Positions 43,545-51,482 of a DNA stretch of 64,000 nt are shown here, piece after piece. Position numbers and translations under genes: made by a program. Source of the DNA: an uncultured Prevotellaceae bacterium. GTDB taxonomy: Bacteria > Bacteroidota > Bacteroidia > Bacteroidales > Bacteroidaceae. The notes beneath the pieces are model-generated. The model was not told the origin of the DNA. It was given only the letters and a program-made list of their open reading frames with translations, and ran no database searches. Where the stretch lies: assembly GCA_900318685.1 (NCBI GenBank), contig ONLL01000009.1:49846-113845 (forward strand), read 5' to 3'. Within the stretch, counting starts at the first letter, position 1. Each line of letters begins with the position of its first letter.

Positions 43545-43895
43545 ATGGCACTAAATCTGAACAAGAACTTGAAGCTCTATTACTCCATCAAGGAGGTGGC
43601 CGAGATGTTCGACCTGAACGAGAGCACGCTGCGATTCTGGGAGACGGAGTTCCCCTATCTGAAGCCGAAGACCACCGGTGCAAACAAGGTGCGGCAGTAC
43701 ACCCAGAAGGACATCGACCAGATACGCCTCATCCATAATCTGGTGAAGGTGCGTGGTTTCAAGCTGGCCGCTGCACGCAAGATGATCAACGCTAACCGCG
43801 ACGGCTCAGACCGCAAGGCTGAAGTGCTGACACGCCTCATCGACATCCGCAGTGAGCTGCAGCTGTTGAAGCGCCAGCTCGACGGGCTGCAGTAG
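43545..43895 (+). CDS. MerR-family transcriptional regulator
   Basis: 116 residues. An N-terminal winged-helix domain with YYSIKEVAEMFDLNESTLRF, then WETEF and RQYTQKDIDQIRLIHNLVK is a MerR HTH. The C-terminal helix (RLIDIRSELQLLKRQLDGLQ) would form the dimer coiled coil. The length and lack of an effector domain resemble the small MerR-like regulators common in Bacteroidota. Target unknown; convergent with the pectinesterase gene, 26 bp apart. Confidence 0.9.
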   Translation: MALNLNKNLKLYYSIKEVAEMFDLNESTLRFWETEFPYLKPKTTGANKVRQYTQKDIDQIRLIHNLVKVRGFKLAAARKMINANRDGSDRKAEVLTRLIDIRSELQLLKRQLDGLQ

Positions 43896-43921
43896 CAAGA
43901 AAGAACCATAAATCAAATGGT

Positions 43922-44941
43922 TTAGCGCTGTGGCAGCCAGTCGCTGCTTAGCTTGAAGGCGTTCTCGAGCGTTATCTCCTTGGCTTCCTTCTTTGTCAGC
44001 TGTCGGCTCCACCCTACCCGCTTGTCGGTAGCTGCTCCGTCGCCAGTATTCTCGAACTCCATATAGCGTGCCGTCAGTTCCCGTTCTTTCTGCCAGTGAT
44101 GCCATCCCTCGGGAGTTATCTGTGCCGGCAGTTGGCAATGCATGAACAGCGTGTAGCCATAATCGCGCCAGGGACGTCCCAGGTAGACCTTGGTGACTTG
44201 GGGCGCACAGGTGACAGTGCAATTATTAAATATGTACCCGTACATTATTTCTTTAGGCGTGGAGGCTGCAGTGATGTAGCTGTTGGCCTTGCAATAGATG
44301 TCGCAATGCTCGAACCATGCCGTCGAGGGGCCGAAGATAAAATCGGTGGTGCCCTCGATATAGCAGTCCTTGAAATATAGCCTTGTGGAGGGCGCTCCCG
44401 TATAGACCGTGTCCTGATTTCCCAGGAAGCGGCAGTTGACGAACGTGATACGATCGCCCAGCGTGTGGAGCGCCACTGCCTGACCCAGGCGAGCGGCATT
44501 GTTCTCAACAGTGATGTTCTTCAGGGTGATGCCATTGCCATCGATTCTCAGAGTGAAAGAGCGGAAAGTTCCGAGTACGGGCCTGTCGCCCATATCCATC
44601 AGCTGCTGTTTCAGCTCTTTAGGCCAATAGTTGCCATCCATAGAGATATTGGCATGGTCATCGTAGGTGATGATGGTCTGGTCACGGTCCTCACCGCAGA
44701 TCTCGATATTCTGCAACCAAGAAGGGATAATGACTTTCTCCTTGTAGGTGCCGCGCTTGACGAAAATGACTTTATGATAGTCCATAAAAGCACGGCACAC
44801 CTCGATGGCATCAGTAACAGTGCGAAACTGGCCTGTGCCGTCGCGAGCCACCACGATGGTGTCAGGATTATCGTACTTGCCGGCTGCGCTGGCAGCGAAA
44901 GCCATGCTTAAGAGTAGAATAGTTGTCAGTAGTTGTTTCAT
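43922..44941 (-). CDS. Pectinesterase (carbohydrate esterase family 8)
   Basis: 339 residues, signal peptide to about residue 20. CE8 motifs are all present: GQAVAL (Q154), GNQDTVY (Q176, D177 acid/base), TTDFIFG (D200 nucleophile) and YLGRPWR (R256, W258). It removes methyl esters from homogalacturonan, probably in the periplasm. It starts 5 bp after the relA/spoT stop in the same direction, so it may ride on the housekeeping operon; no separate promoter is visible in that gap. No other pectin genes are in the window. Confidence 0.95.
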   Translation of the reverse strand: MKQLLTTILLLSMAFAASAAGKYDNPDTIVVARDGTGQFRTVTDAIEVCRAFMDYHKVIFVKRGTYKEKVIIPSWLQNIEICGEDRDQTIITYDDHANISMDGNYWPKELKQQLMDMGDRPVLGTFRSFTLRIDGNGITLKNITVENNAARLGQAVALHTLGDRITFVNCRFLGNQDTVYTGAPSTRLYFKDCYIEGTTDFIFGPSTAWFEHCDIYCKANSYITAASTPKEIMYGYIFNNCTVTCAPQVTKVYLGRPWRDYGYTLFMHCQLPAQITPEGWHHWQKERELTARYMEFENTGDGAATDKRVGWSRQLTKKEAKEITLENAFKLSSDWLPQR

Positions 44942-44946
44942 AAGTC

Positions 44947-47274
44947 TTACATGATTTGTGATATTTCCTTGAGGTCGTCGACCTCCTTCAGTTTGTCGAT
45001 AATCTGCCTTACATCCTCGCGATCGTGGATACGGAGCTCGATGGTGCCGTCGAAAATGCCATCTTCGCTAGTGAACATTATCTTCCGGATGTCAACACTG
45101 AGCTGGTTGCTGATGACACGAGTCACCTCATTCACCAGCCCGCGGCGATCGATGCCTCCCAGACGGATGGTAGCATCGAAGAAAAGACGTTTGTGCATGT
45201 CCCACTTCACGTCGAGGATACGATTACCATAGCTGGCTTTCAGCTTGTTGGCAACAGGACAGGCGCGTTTGTGTATCTCGATGCGGTTCTTATTGTCGAT
45301 ATATCCCAACACATCGTCGCCAGGAATGGGATGGCAGCAATCAGGGAAGACGAACTGCATGATGTTCTCTTCAGTCAGGTAGATGGTCTGCTTGCGATTG
45401 AACTTCTCAGGCACGATGAACAGCTCGGGCTGTACCTGCACCTCGTTTTTCTTCGCCTTGACAAAGGGTACATACTTGCGCCACCCTCCACTGCTGCTCT
45501 CGTTCTTTTTCTTATTCTTGCCTTTCAGCTCGTCGACATCAGCATCGCCAAGGACGATAGTATTCTCGCCCAGCGACTGATAGAACTCCTCACGGCAGGA
45601 AGACTCATGGAACTTCGTCAGCTGATCGGCCAATGCCAACGTCATCTCAAAGCCATTCTTTGCCAGCCACTCACTCAGGCGCTCCTCACCTTTCTTCTGC
45701 ACCTCACGGCTATTACGCCTCAATATGGCCTGGATCTTAGCACGCGCCTTAGCGGTATTGACAAAGTTCACCCAAGAAGGCTGCACATGCTGCGACTTGG
45801 AGGTGAGCACCTCCACCTGGTCACCGCTATTCAGCTGATGGCTCAGGGGTACAAGCTTATGGTTGACCTTAGCTCCGATGCAATGCGAACCGAGGAAAGT
45901 ATGGATGGAGAAGGCGAAGTCGAGCACCGTACTGTTGGCAGGCATCGTCTTGATCTCGCCCTTGGGAGTAAAGACAAAGATCTCACTGGCATAGAGGTTG
46001 AGCTTGATGGCATCGAGGAAATCCATAGCATCAGGCTGAGGATCATCGAGTATTTCCTTGATGGTGTGCAGCCACTCGTTCATCTCGTCATTATCGCCTG
46101 TCCTCGATGCCAACGCTTCACTCGTCGAAGCAGGCACCAGTTCCTCGCCACCCTCAGCCAGTTCGTAGGATGTCTCCTTGTATTTCCAATGGGCAGCGAG
46201 TCCCTGCTCTGCAATCTCGTCCATGCGGTCGGAGCGTATCTGCACCTCTATCCAAAGTCCCTGTCTTGACATCAAGGTGACATGCAACGCCTGGTAGCCA
46301 TTAGCTTTAGGCTTAGTGACCCAGTCACGCAGGCGATCTGGGTGGCGCCGATATATCTTGGTCAGGGCAGCGTAGATCTTGAAACAGTCGTCCACCTCAT
46401 CCTTGCGGCTCTTCGGCTTGAAGATGATGCGCACGGCCAGGACATCGTAGATCTCCTGAAACGTCACATGCTTGTTCTGCATCTTGCTCCAGATAGAGTA
46501 AGGTGTCTTGATGCGCTCGCGAATCTCATAGTCGAAGTCCATAGCCTTGAGGGCTTCCTCAATGGGCTGGATGAATTGTTCGAAGGAGGTGTGGAGCGTC
46601 ACCTTGCTGTCTTCCAACTGGCGCACGATAGAGGCGTACTCCTCAGGATGTTCGAACTTGAAGCTCAGGTTCTCCAGTTCCGACTTAATCTTATAAAGTC
46701 CCAGACGGTGGGCAAGCGGAGCATAGATATAGAGGGTCTCGCCTGCAATCTTATACTGTTTGTTGGCAGGCTGCGACTCCAGCGTCCGCATGTTGTGCAG
46801 ACGGTCGGCAATCTTGATGAGGATGACACGGATGTCGTCGTTCATCGTCAACAGCAGTTTCTTGAAGTTCTCGGCCTGTGCCGAGGCCTGCTCACCGAAG
46901 ATGCCACCACTGATCTTCGTCAGTCCGTCGACAATCTGCGCAATCTTTGCGCCAAACATGTTCTCGATGTCCTCAACGGTGTAGTCGGTATCCTCCACCA
47001 CGTCGTGGAGAAGCGCCGAACAGATGCTTGTAGAGCCCAATCCTATCTCCGAGCACACAATCTGAGCTACGGAGATGGGATGCATGATGTAAGGCTCACC
47101 CGACAGTCGCCGCACTCCTTTATGTGCCTGCCGGGCAAAGTTGAATGCCTTTGTGATGAGGTCTACCTTCTTGCGGTGACGTGACCTCAAGTAGTCATCG
47201 GTCAGCTTTTCGAAAGCCGCGTTGATCATCTGATCATCGGCCTCTTCACGCTGCAGCATCTCTTCGTCGGTCAT
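44947..47274 (-). CDS. Bifunctional (p)ppGpp synthetase/hydrolase (RelA/SpoT)
   Basis: 775 residues with the full long-RSH layout. An HD hydrolase domain (about 40-190) contains YIMHPISVA, LLHDVVEDTDY and KIADRLHNMRTL. The synthetase domain (about 250-400) contains DVLAVRIIF, RLRDWVTKPKANGYQALHVT and EVQIRSDRMDEIAEQGLAAH. Then a TGS domain (IFVFTPKGEIKTMPANSTVL), a zinc-finger-like CCHPIPGDDVLGY region, and a C-terminal ACT domain (IRLGGIDRRGLVNEVTRVIS). Both catalytic halves appear intact, and the basic RLRD variant fits bifunctional enzymes. It controls the stringent response. Fifth gene of the parA operon. Confidence 0.96.
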   Translation of the reverse strand: MTDEEMLQREEADDQMINAAFEKLTDDYLRSRHRKKVDLITKAFNFARQAHKGVRRLSGEPYIMHPISVAQIVCSEIGLGSTSICSALLHDVVEDTDYTVEDIENMFGAKIAQIVDGLTKISGGIFGEQASAQAENFKKLLLTMNDDIRVILIKIADRLHNMRTLESQPANKQYKIAGETLYIYAPLAHRLGLYKIKSELENLSFKFEHPEEYASIVRQLEDSKVTLHTSFEQFIQPIEEALKAMDFDYEIRERIKTPYSIWSKMQNKHVTFQEIYDVLAVRIIFKPKSRKDEVDDCFKIYAALTKIYRRHPDRLRDWVTKPKANGYQALHVTLMSRQGLWIEVQIRSDRMDEIAEQGLAAHWKYKETSYELAEGGEELVPASTSEALASRTGDNDEMNEWLHTIKEILDDPQPDAMDFLDAIKLNLYASEIFVFTPKGEIKTMPANSTVLDFAFSIHTFLGSHCIGAKVNHKLVPLSHQLNSGDQVEVLTSKSQHVQPSWVNFVNTAKARAKIQAILRRNSREVQKKGEERLSEWLAKNGFEMTLALADQLTKFHESSCREEFYQSLGENTIVLGDADVDELKGKNKKKNESSSGGWRKYVPFVKAKKNEVQVQPELFIVPEKFNRKQTIYLTEENIMQFVFPDCCHPIPGDDVLGYIDNKNRIEIHKRACPVANKLKASYGNRILDVKWDMHKRLFFDATIRLGGIDRRGLVNEVTRVISNQLSVDIRKIMFTSEDGIFDGTIELRIHDREDVRQIIDKLKEVDDLKEISQIM

Positions 47275-47315
47275 CTTTGTTTGTTTAGGTTAGATATTAA
47301 TTGAGTCGCCAGGCC

Positions 47316-48659
47316 TTATCTCACTCGGAGTCTCTTGCCGGCCTGGATGACATCGCTTCGCATGCCATTGAGCTGCTTAATCCTGGCAACCGTAGTATGG
47401 TTCCTGCGGGCCAGCGCACCAAGGGTATCACCACGCTTCACAGTCACGTAGGAAGCACTGTTGTTGGTGGTGTTGCGACGGGTAGTAGTAGTAGTACGCT
47501 GCCGTGTGGTCGGCTGTGCTACTGGCCGCTCTACCACCTCTACCTCTGCCCGCTTAATCACCTGATTTCCGGCCATCGCATAGATAGAGTCCTGCATATC
47601 GATGAAGCGAGCCACTTCGCCGACCGGCAGGCGCAAAGGTGCCGGCTTCGTCAGCCCAGGCACGATATCACGACGGTAGATGGGATTCAGCGAGCGGATC
47701 ATTTCCACGTCCAGATTGCAGGCTTGTGCCACCTGCTGGAAAGTGATGTTGCGATCCACCATCACCGTATCGGTCTTTGCGGGCAGCTTGCTGGTCATGG
47801 GGCAGATGCCGTGCTCGCAGTAGTAGGTCATAGCATAATTGGCAGCGATGAAAGCCGGCACATAGCCACGTGTTTCTTTTGGCAGATAGGGATAGATCTT
47901 CCAATAGTCGCGCTGGCCGCCAGAGCGACGAATGGCACGGTTGATATTCTCCGGACCGCAGTTATAGGCAGCGATGACCAGGTTCCAGTCGCCGAAGAGC
48001 TCATAGAGATCACGCAGATAGCGTGCTGCTGCAAACGATGACTTCACGGGGTCGCGACGGTCGTCAGACAATGACGTCACCTCTAGCCCATAAGCTTTTC
48101 CAGTAGCCAACATGAACTGCCACAGTCCTGTGGCTCCCACCCTCGACACGGCCGTAGGATTCAGGGCCGACTCGATGATGGGCAGATACTTCAGCTCCAA
48201 AGGCAGCTGGTAGGTATCAAGTGCCTGCTCGAAGATAGGCATGTAGAAATTGGCGGCTCCCAACATATAGCTCACCTGCCTGCGCAGGCGCACCATATAG
48301 CGATCGATGCACGAGCGTACCACATCGTTGTACGACATCTCCATCACCGTAGGCATACGCAACAGGCGGTCGACATACACCTCCTTTTCGAACGAGGGAT
48401 TCTCGCTCAACATCTGGCAATCAGCATCAGTCGAAAGATAGGTCTTCGACATATAGAGGTTCATCAGGCTGTCGAGACTGGCATCGGTCAGAGCCTCAGG
48501 AAAGTCGAACCCCTCCTGTATCTCCTCATCCTCGTTGATGACTTCCACGCCACTCTCATCATCAAACAGCTCCAGGCTGTCGTTCACTTCAATCTGTGCC
48601 ATCATGCTCAGGGGCAGGAAGGCCATCGCTATCATTATCTTCTTCTTCATATCTTTCAT
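47316..48659 (-). CDS. Membrane-bound lytic murein transglycosylase D-like protein with LysM
   Basis: 447 residues; signal peptide at about residues 5-21 (IMIAMAFLPLSMMAQ). The start could be Met1 or Met4. The SLT domain contains LPLELKYLPIIESALNPTAV with catalytic E163, then GATGLWQFM and IIAAYNCGPENINRAI. One degenerate LysM-like segment (ITFQQVAQACNLDVEMIRSL) precedes a threonine/arginine-rich linker and a full C-terminal LysM (YVTVKRGDTLGALARRNHTT). It cleaves peptidoglycan with 1,6-anhydro ends. Placed between DUF5683 and relA/spoT, the usual Bacteroidota order. Confidence 0.93.
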   Translation of the reverse strand: MKDMKKKIMIAMAFLPLSMMAQIEVNDSLELFDDESGVEVINEDEEIQEGFDFPEALTDASLDSLMNLYMSKTYLSTDADCQMLSENPSFEKEVYVDRLLRMPTVMEMSYNDVVRSCIDRYMVRLRRQVSYMLGAANFYMPIFEQALDTYQLPLELKYLPIIESALNPTAVSRVGATGLWQFMLATGKAYGLEVTSLSDDRRDPVKSSFAAARYLRDLYELFGDWNLVIAAYNCGPENINRAIRRSGGQRDYWKIYPYLPKETRGYVPAFIAANYAMTYYCEHGICPMTSKLPAKTDTVMVDRNITFQQVAQACNLDVEMIRSLNPIYRRDIVPGLTKPAPLRLPVGEVARFIDMQDSIYAMAGNQVIKRAEVEVVERPVAQPTTRQRTTTTTRRNTTNNSASYVTVKRGDTLGALARRNHTTVARIKQLNGMRSDVIQAGKRLRVR

Positions 48660-48662
48660 TGT

Positions 48663-49418
48663 CTAAAAATTTATACTGCAGTTCACGCCCAGCGACGCTG
48701 CTGTCAGAGGGTTCATCGAGCTGCCATTGCCTATCACCGTCGGCCTTACCTTCAGCGACAAGTCCTTCGACAAGTCGAAGGCAGACAGCTCAGCATCTAC
48801 GTATGCATCGATGACCGATACGGCATAGACACCCAACAGCACAAAGAAGCTCATGTCACGCCAGCGGCGGTATCTGTCCTTTCGCTTCTTAAAGAGTGTC
48901 TTATAGCGCTCCTCATTCGACGAGTTTATGGTCTTGTTCAGGTGCATGAAGTTGTTATAGCTCGCCGTGCCCGGATCATCGTCCATGAGGTCAAGGTAGG
49001 CCTGCGCATAGTCCTTGTACATCATGTTGTTCCAACGCATAGCGTAGATGCACCCCACAAATCCACCGTACACCAACGGCAGTTTCCAGTACTTCCGGTT
49101 GTATATCTGTCCGCCACCAGGGATTACCAGCGCCAGCCACATAGCCCGCTGAGGGTCGGGACGCCAAGTGCTCCAGTCGCGCCCCTGGATAGGTTCTTCC
49201 AGCGTGGGGGGCTGCTCCAGCACTTTCTGCAGCAGCGAGTCGACGGTCTGCTGCGGCATGGCATTGTACATCGAGTCAATGGCCATCACAATGGAGTCGG
49301 TCAGAACGGTCTGAGCCTTTGCGCCCTGCGGGCTAAATGACAAATGACAAATGATAAATGATAAACTCATGAGTCTACCTAATGCGTTGTCAAACACAAA
49401 ACGAACACATGCCTTCAT
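48663..49418 (-). CDS. DUF5683-family membrane protein; N-terminus built from heptamer repeats
   Basis: About 251 residues if started at Met 49418; an upstream ATG (49442) and a downstream ATG (49370) are also possible. The body contains WRPDPQRAMWLALVIPGGGQ and IYNRKYWKLPLVYGGFVGCI, the DUF5683 core, plus a second hydrophobic segment (MSFFVLLGVYAVSVIDAYVD). The predicted signal (MSLSFIICHLSFSPQGAKAQ) is encoded largely by the heptamer array at 49334-49361, so a repeat appears to supply or have replaced the native leader. The gene starts just after parB. Confidence 0.85.
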   Translation of the reverse strand: MKACVRFVFDNALGRLMSLSFIICHLSFSPQGAKAQTVLTDSIVMAIDSMYNAMPQQTVDSLLQKVLEQPPTLEEPIQGRDWSTWRPDPQRAMWLALVIPGGGQIYNRKYWKLPLVYGGFVGCIYAMRWNNMMYKDYAQAYLDLMDDDPGTASYNNFMHLNKTINSSNEERYKTLFKKRKDRYRRWRDMSFFVLLGVYAVSVIDAYVDAELSAFDLSKDLSLKVRPTVIGNGSSMNPLTAASLGVNCSINF

Positions 49419-49459
49419 CGCGCTGCATCTATCATTTCTCATCTCTCATCTTTCATTTT
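49334..49459. repeat. Inverted pair of heptamer arrays between parB and DUF5683
   Basis: Left array TAAATGA, CAAATGA, CAAATGA, TAAATGA (49334-49361). Right array TCATTTC, TCATCTC, TCATCTT, TCATTTT (49432-49459) is in inverted orientation, separated by about 70 bp. Four units per arm, as in the palindromic elements, but no TTTGCTACCGC core was recognised. The parB stop codon and the DUF5683 leader lie inside it. Confidence 0.7.
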
Positions 49460-50370
49460 AGGCCGATGGCCTTCATGATACGAGCCAGTTCCTTGCTGTC
49501 GGCGAAGGGAATGCTGATCTTGCCCTTACCATTGCCTGAGCAGGTCAGTTGCACTTTCGTATTCAGCAGATCGGCCAGCCGCTGGCGTGCAGCCACCATC
49601 TCTGTCGGCAGCTGTGCCTTGGCCGTGATGCGCTTCTTGGCGGACTGCACATCTTCGCCCTGCTTCAGCATCTGCACCATCTCCTCGACCTTGCGTACGG
49701 AATACTGGTTCTTCAGCACATCGCGAAACAGTTTCAGCTGCAGTGACGGCGAGTCGAGAGCCAACAGCGCACGAGCATGCCCCATGTCTATCTCATGGTT
49801 CTTCAGCGACATCTGAATCTGGGCAGGCAGCTTCAGCAGACGCATATAATTGGTCACGGCAGTACGGCTCTTGCCCACACGCTCCGAAATCTTCTCCTGC
49901 GTCATCCCCGTCGTCTCAGCCAGATGCTCGTAGGCCAAAGCGATCTCGATGGCATTCAAGTCCTCGCGCTGGATATTCTCCACCAAGGCCAGCTCCATCA
50001 CATTCTCGTCCTCCACCGTGCGGATATAGGCGGGAATAGTCTTCAGTCCTGCCCGCTGCGATGCGCGCCAGCGACGCTCGCCGGCAATGATCTGATAGCG
50101 GTCAGGCGCCACCTGGCGCAGCGTGATGGGTGCTATAATGCCCATATTCTGGATACTTGAAGCCAACTCCTGCATCGCCGTCTCGTCAAACTCACGGCGA
50201 GGCTGGTCAGGGTTTGGTTCTATCTGCTCGATAGGTATCTCGTTAAGATTCGACGATCCTTGTGTTCTTACGTCGCTTGTATCAATGAGCGCATCCAAGC
50301 CCCGTCCGACACCCATGTCGTCCAGTCCTCGTCCGATGACGCTCTTATCGTATTTCTTTCTAACAGCCAT
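49453..50370 (-). CDS. parB: Chromosome-partitioning protein ParB
   Basis: 305 residues. The N-terminal ParB/Spo0J domain contains IEQIEPNPDQPRREFDE and ITLRQVAPDRYQIIAGERRW, with the CTP-binding GERRWRA motif. The HTH (TGMTQEKISERVGKSRTAVT) binds parS, and a C-terminal dimerisation region ends at IMKAIGLK. The stop codon TGA (49455-49453) lies within the last unit of a heptamer repeat. It acts with ParA in chromosome segregation. Confidence 0.97.
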   Translation of the reverse strand: MAVRKKYDKSVIGRGLDDMGVGRGLDALIDTSDVRTQGSSNLNEIPIEQIEPNPDQPRREFDETAMQELASSIQNMGIIAPITLRQVAPDRYQIIAGERRWRASQRAGLKTIPAYIRTVEDENVMELALVENIQREDLNAIEIALAYEHLAETTGMTQEKISERVGKSRTAVTNYMRLLKLPAQIQMSLKNHEIDMGHARALLALDSPSLQLKLFRDVLKNQYSVRKVEEMVQMLKQGEDVQSAKKRITAKAQLPTEMVAARQRLADLLNTKVQLTCSGNGKGKISIPFADSKELARIMKAIGLK

Positions 50371-50374
50371 ACTT

Positions 50375-50417
50375 GTTGAGAGTTGAGCGTTAAGAGTTGA
50401 GAAACTTTACTCTCAAC
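50375..50417. repeat. Heptamer array between parA and parB
   Basis: Units GTTGAGA, GTTGAGC, GTTAAGA, GTTGAGA (50375-50402), an 8-nt spacer, then the inverted TCTCAAC (50411-50417). The parA stop codon (TGA, minus strand 50415-50413) lies in the inverted arm. Confidence 0.72.
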
Positions 50418-51174
50418 TTTTAGAGATTATCTCCTTCGCCAGTGCCAAATGATTCTTAGCACCTGTAGAGTCTGCGTCATAGAGGATGACGGGCAGACCG
50501 TGGGAGGGACTCTCCGAGAGTTTCACATTTCGCTGGATAACGGTCTTGAACACCAGCTCCTGGAAGTGTCGCTTCACCTCATCATAAATCTGGTTAGCCA
50601 GACGCAGACGGGAGTCATACATCGTCAGCAGGAAGCCCTCTATCTCCAGCTTCGTATTCAGTTTCGACTTGATGATCTTGATGGTGTTCAACAGCTTTGA
50701 GATGCCCTCCAGAGCGAAGTACTCGCACTGTACGGGGATGATGACCGAGTCGGCCGCCGTCAGGGCATTCACCGTGATGAGGCCCAGCGACGGGGAGCAG
50801 TCGATGAGTATATAGTCATAGTCAGCGCGGATGGGAGCCAACAAGTTCTTAATCACTCGCTCGCGGTTGTCCAGATTCAGCATCTCAATCTCGGCACCCA
50901 CCAGGTCGATGTGGCTGGGAATGATGTCCAGTCCTTCGATGTCGGTGGTGTAGATGGCCTCGCGCACATCAGCCTTATCAATGATGCACTCGTAAAGCGA
51001 GCAGTCCACCTCCTGGATATTCACCCCCAGTCCGCTGGAGGCATTGGCCTGAGGATCGGCATCCACCACGAGCACGCTCTTCTCCAGCGTGGCCAGCGAT
51101 GCTGCCAGGTTGATGGTTGTCGTGGTCTTGCCCACGCCGCCTTTCTGATTTGCTAATGCAATGATTTTTCCCAT
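50413..51174 (-). CDS. parA: Chromosome-partitioning ATPase ParA (Soj family)
   Basis: 253 residues, typical length. The deviant Walker A is NQKGGVGKTTTTINLAASL, then DADPQANASSGLGV and the YDYILIDCSPSLGLIT Walker B region. ParA forms ATP-dependent DNA-bound gradients that move ParB-parS complexes. First gene of the operon parA-parB-DUF5683-mltD-relA/spoT. Upstream lies a TATCTTTG box and a half-matching parS-like site. Confidence 0.97.
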   Translation of the reverse strand: MGKIIALANQKGGVGKTTTTINLAASLATLEKSVLVVDADPQANASSGLGVNIQEVDCSLYECIIDKADVREAIYTTDIEGLDIIPSHIDLVGAEIEMLNLDNRERVIKNLLAPIRADYDYILIDCSPSLGLITVNALTAADSVIIPVQCEYFALEGISKLLNTIKIIKSKLNTKLEIEGFLLTMYDSRLRLANQIYDEVKRHFQELVFKTVIQRNVKLSESPSHGLPVILYDADSTGAKNHLALAKEIISKS

Positions 51175-51205
51175 TTCAATCTTTTTCTCCTATTGATTTG
51201 AACTG

Positions 51206-51213
51206 CAAAGATA
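51206..51213 (-). promoter_or_regulatory. parA operon promoter -7 box
   Basis: TATCTTTG on the minus strand, 31 bp upstream of the parA start. No clean TTTG is at the expected -33 position. A parS-like sequence (51216-51231) lies in the spacer. Confidence 0.7.
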
Positions 51214-51215
51214 CA

Positions 51216-51231
51216 CATTTTCCGTGAAACA
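51216..51231. promoter_or_regulatory. Degenerate parS-like site in the parA promoter
   Basis: CATTTTCCGTGAAACA matches the general bacterial parS consensus TGTTTCACGTGAAACA at 12 of 16 positions, with a perfect right half (CGTGAAACA). Located between the -7 and expected -33 elements of parA. Possible ParB binding or autoregulation site; weak evidence. Confidence 0.35.
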
Positions 51232-51425
51232 ACCTGCTTTTCTCATACAATTTAAGTATTTTTGCACACATTATTGACATTTTCATAAGAAGTGCTTGCT
51301 GAACAAACCCACATAACTTTGCACATTATGATAGTTCATACTATGGCAAATATCGCTTCATGAGCTCTAGAGAGCTGGGGGTAACGCCCATTTTGTTTAA
51401 CCCGTTAAATAAAAAAGGCAGATAA

Positions 51426-51457
51426 TTTGCAAATTCATTAAATAATTTGTATCTTTG
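51426..51457 (+). promoter_or_regulatory. Promoter for the DUF4143 ATPase
   Basis: TTTG 51426-51429 and TATCTTTG 51450-51457 with exactly 20 bp between, a full consensus. It places the transcription start after the upstream in-frame ATG at 51447 and so supports ATG 51483 as the start. Confidence 0.85.
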
Positions 51458-51482
51458 CATCCAAAATAAACAAGTTTCATCA

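Noticed and set aside
45025-47184. Two long plus-strand frames opposite relA/spoT
   Set aside because: Shadows of the strongly conserved RelA/SpoT coding sequence.
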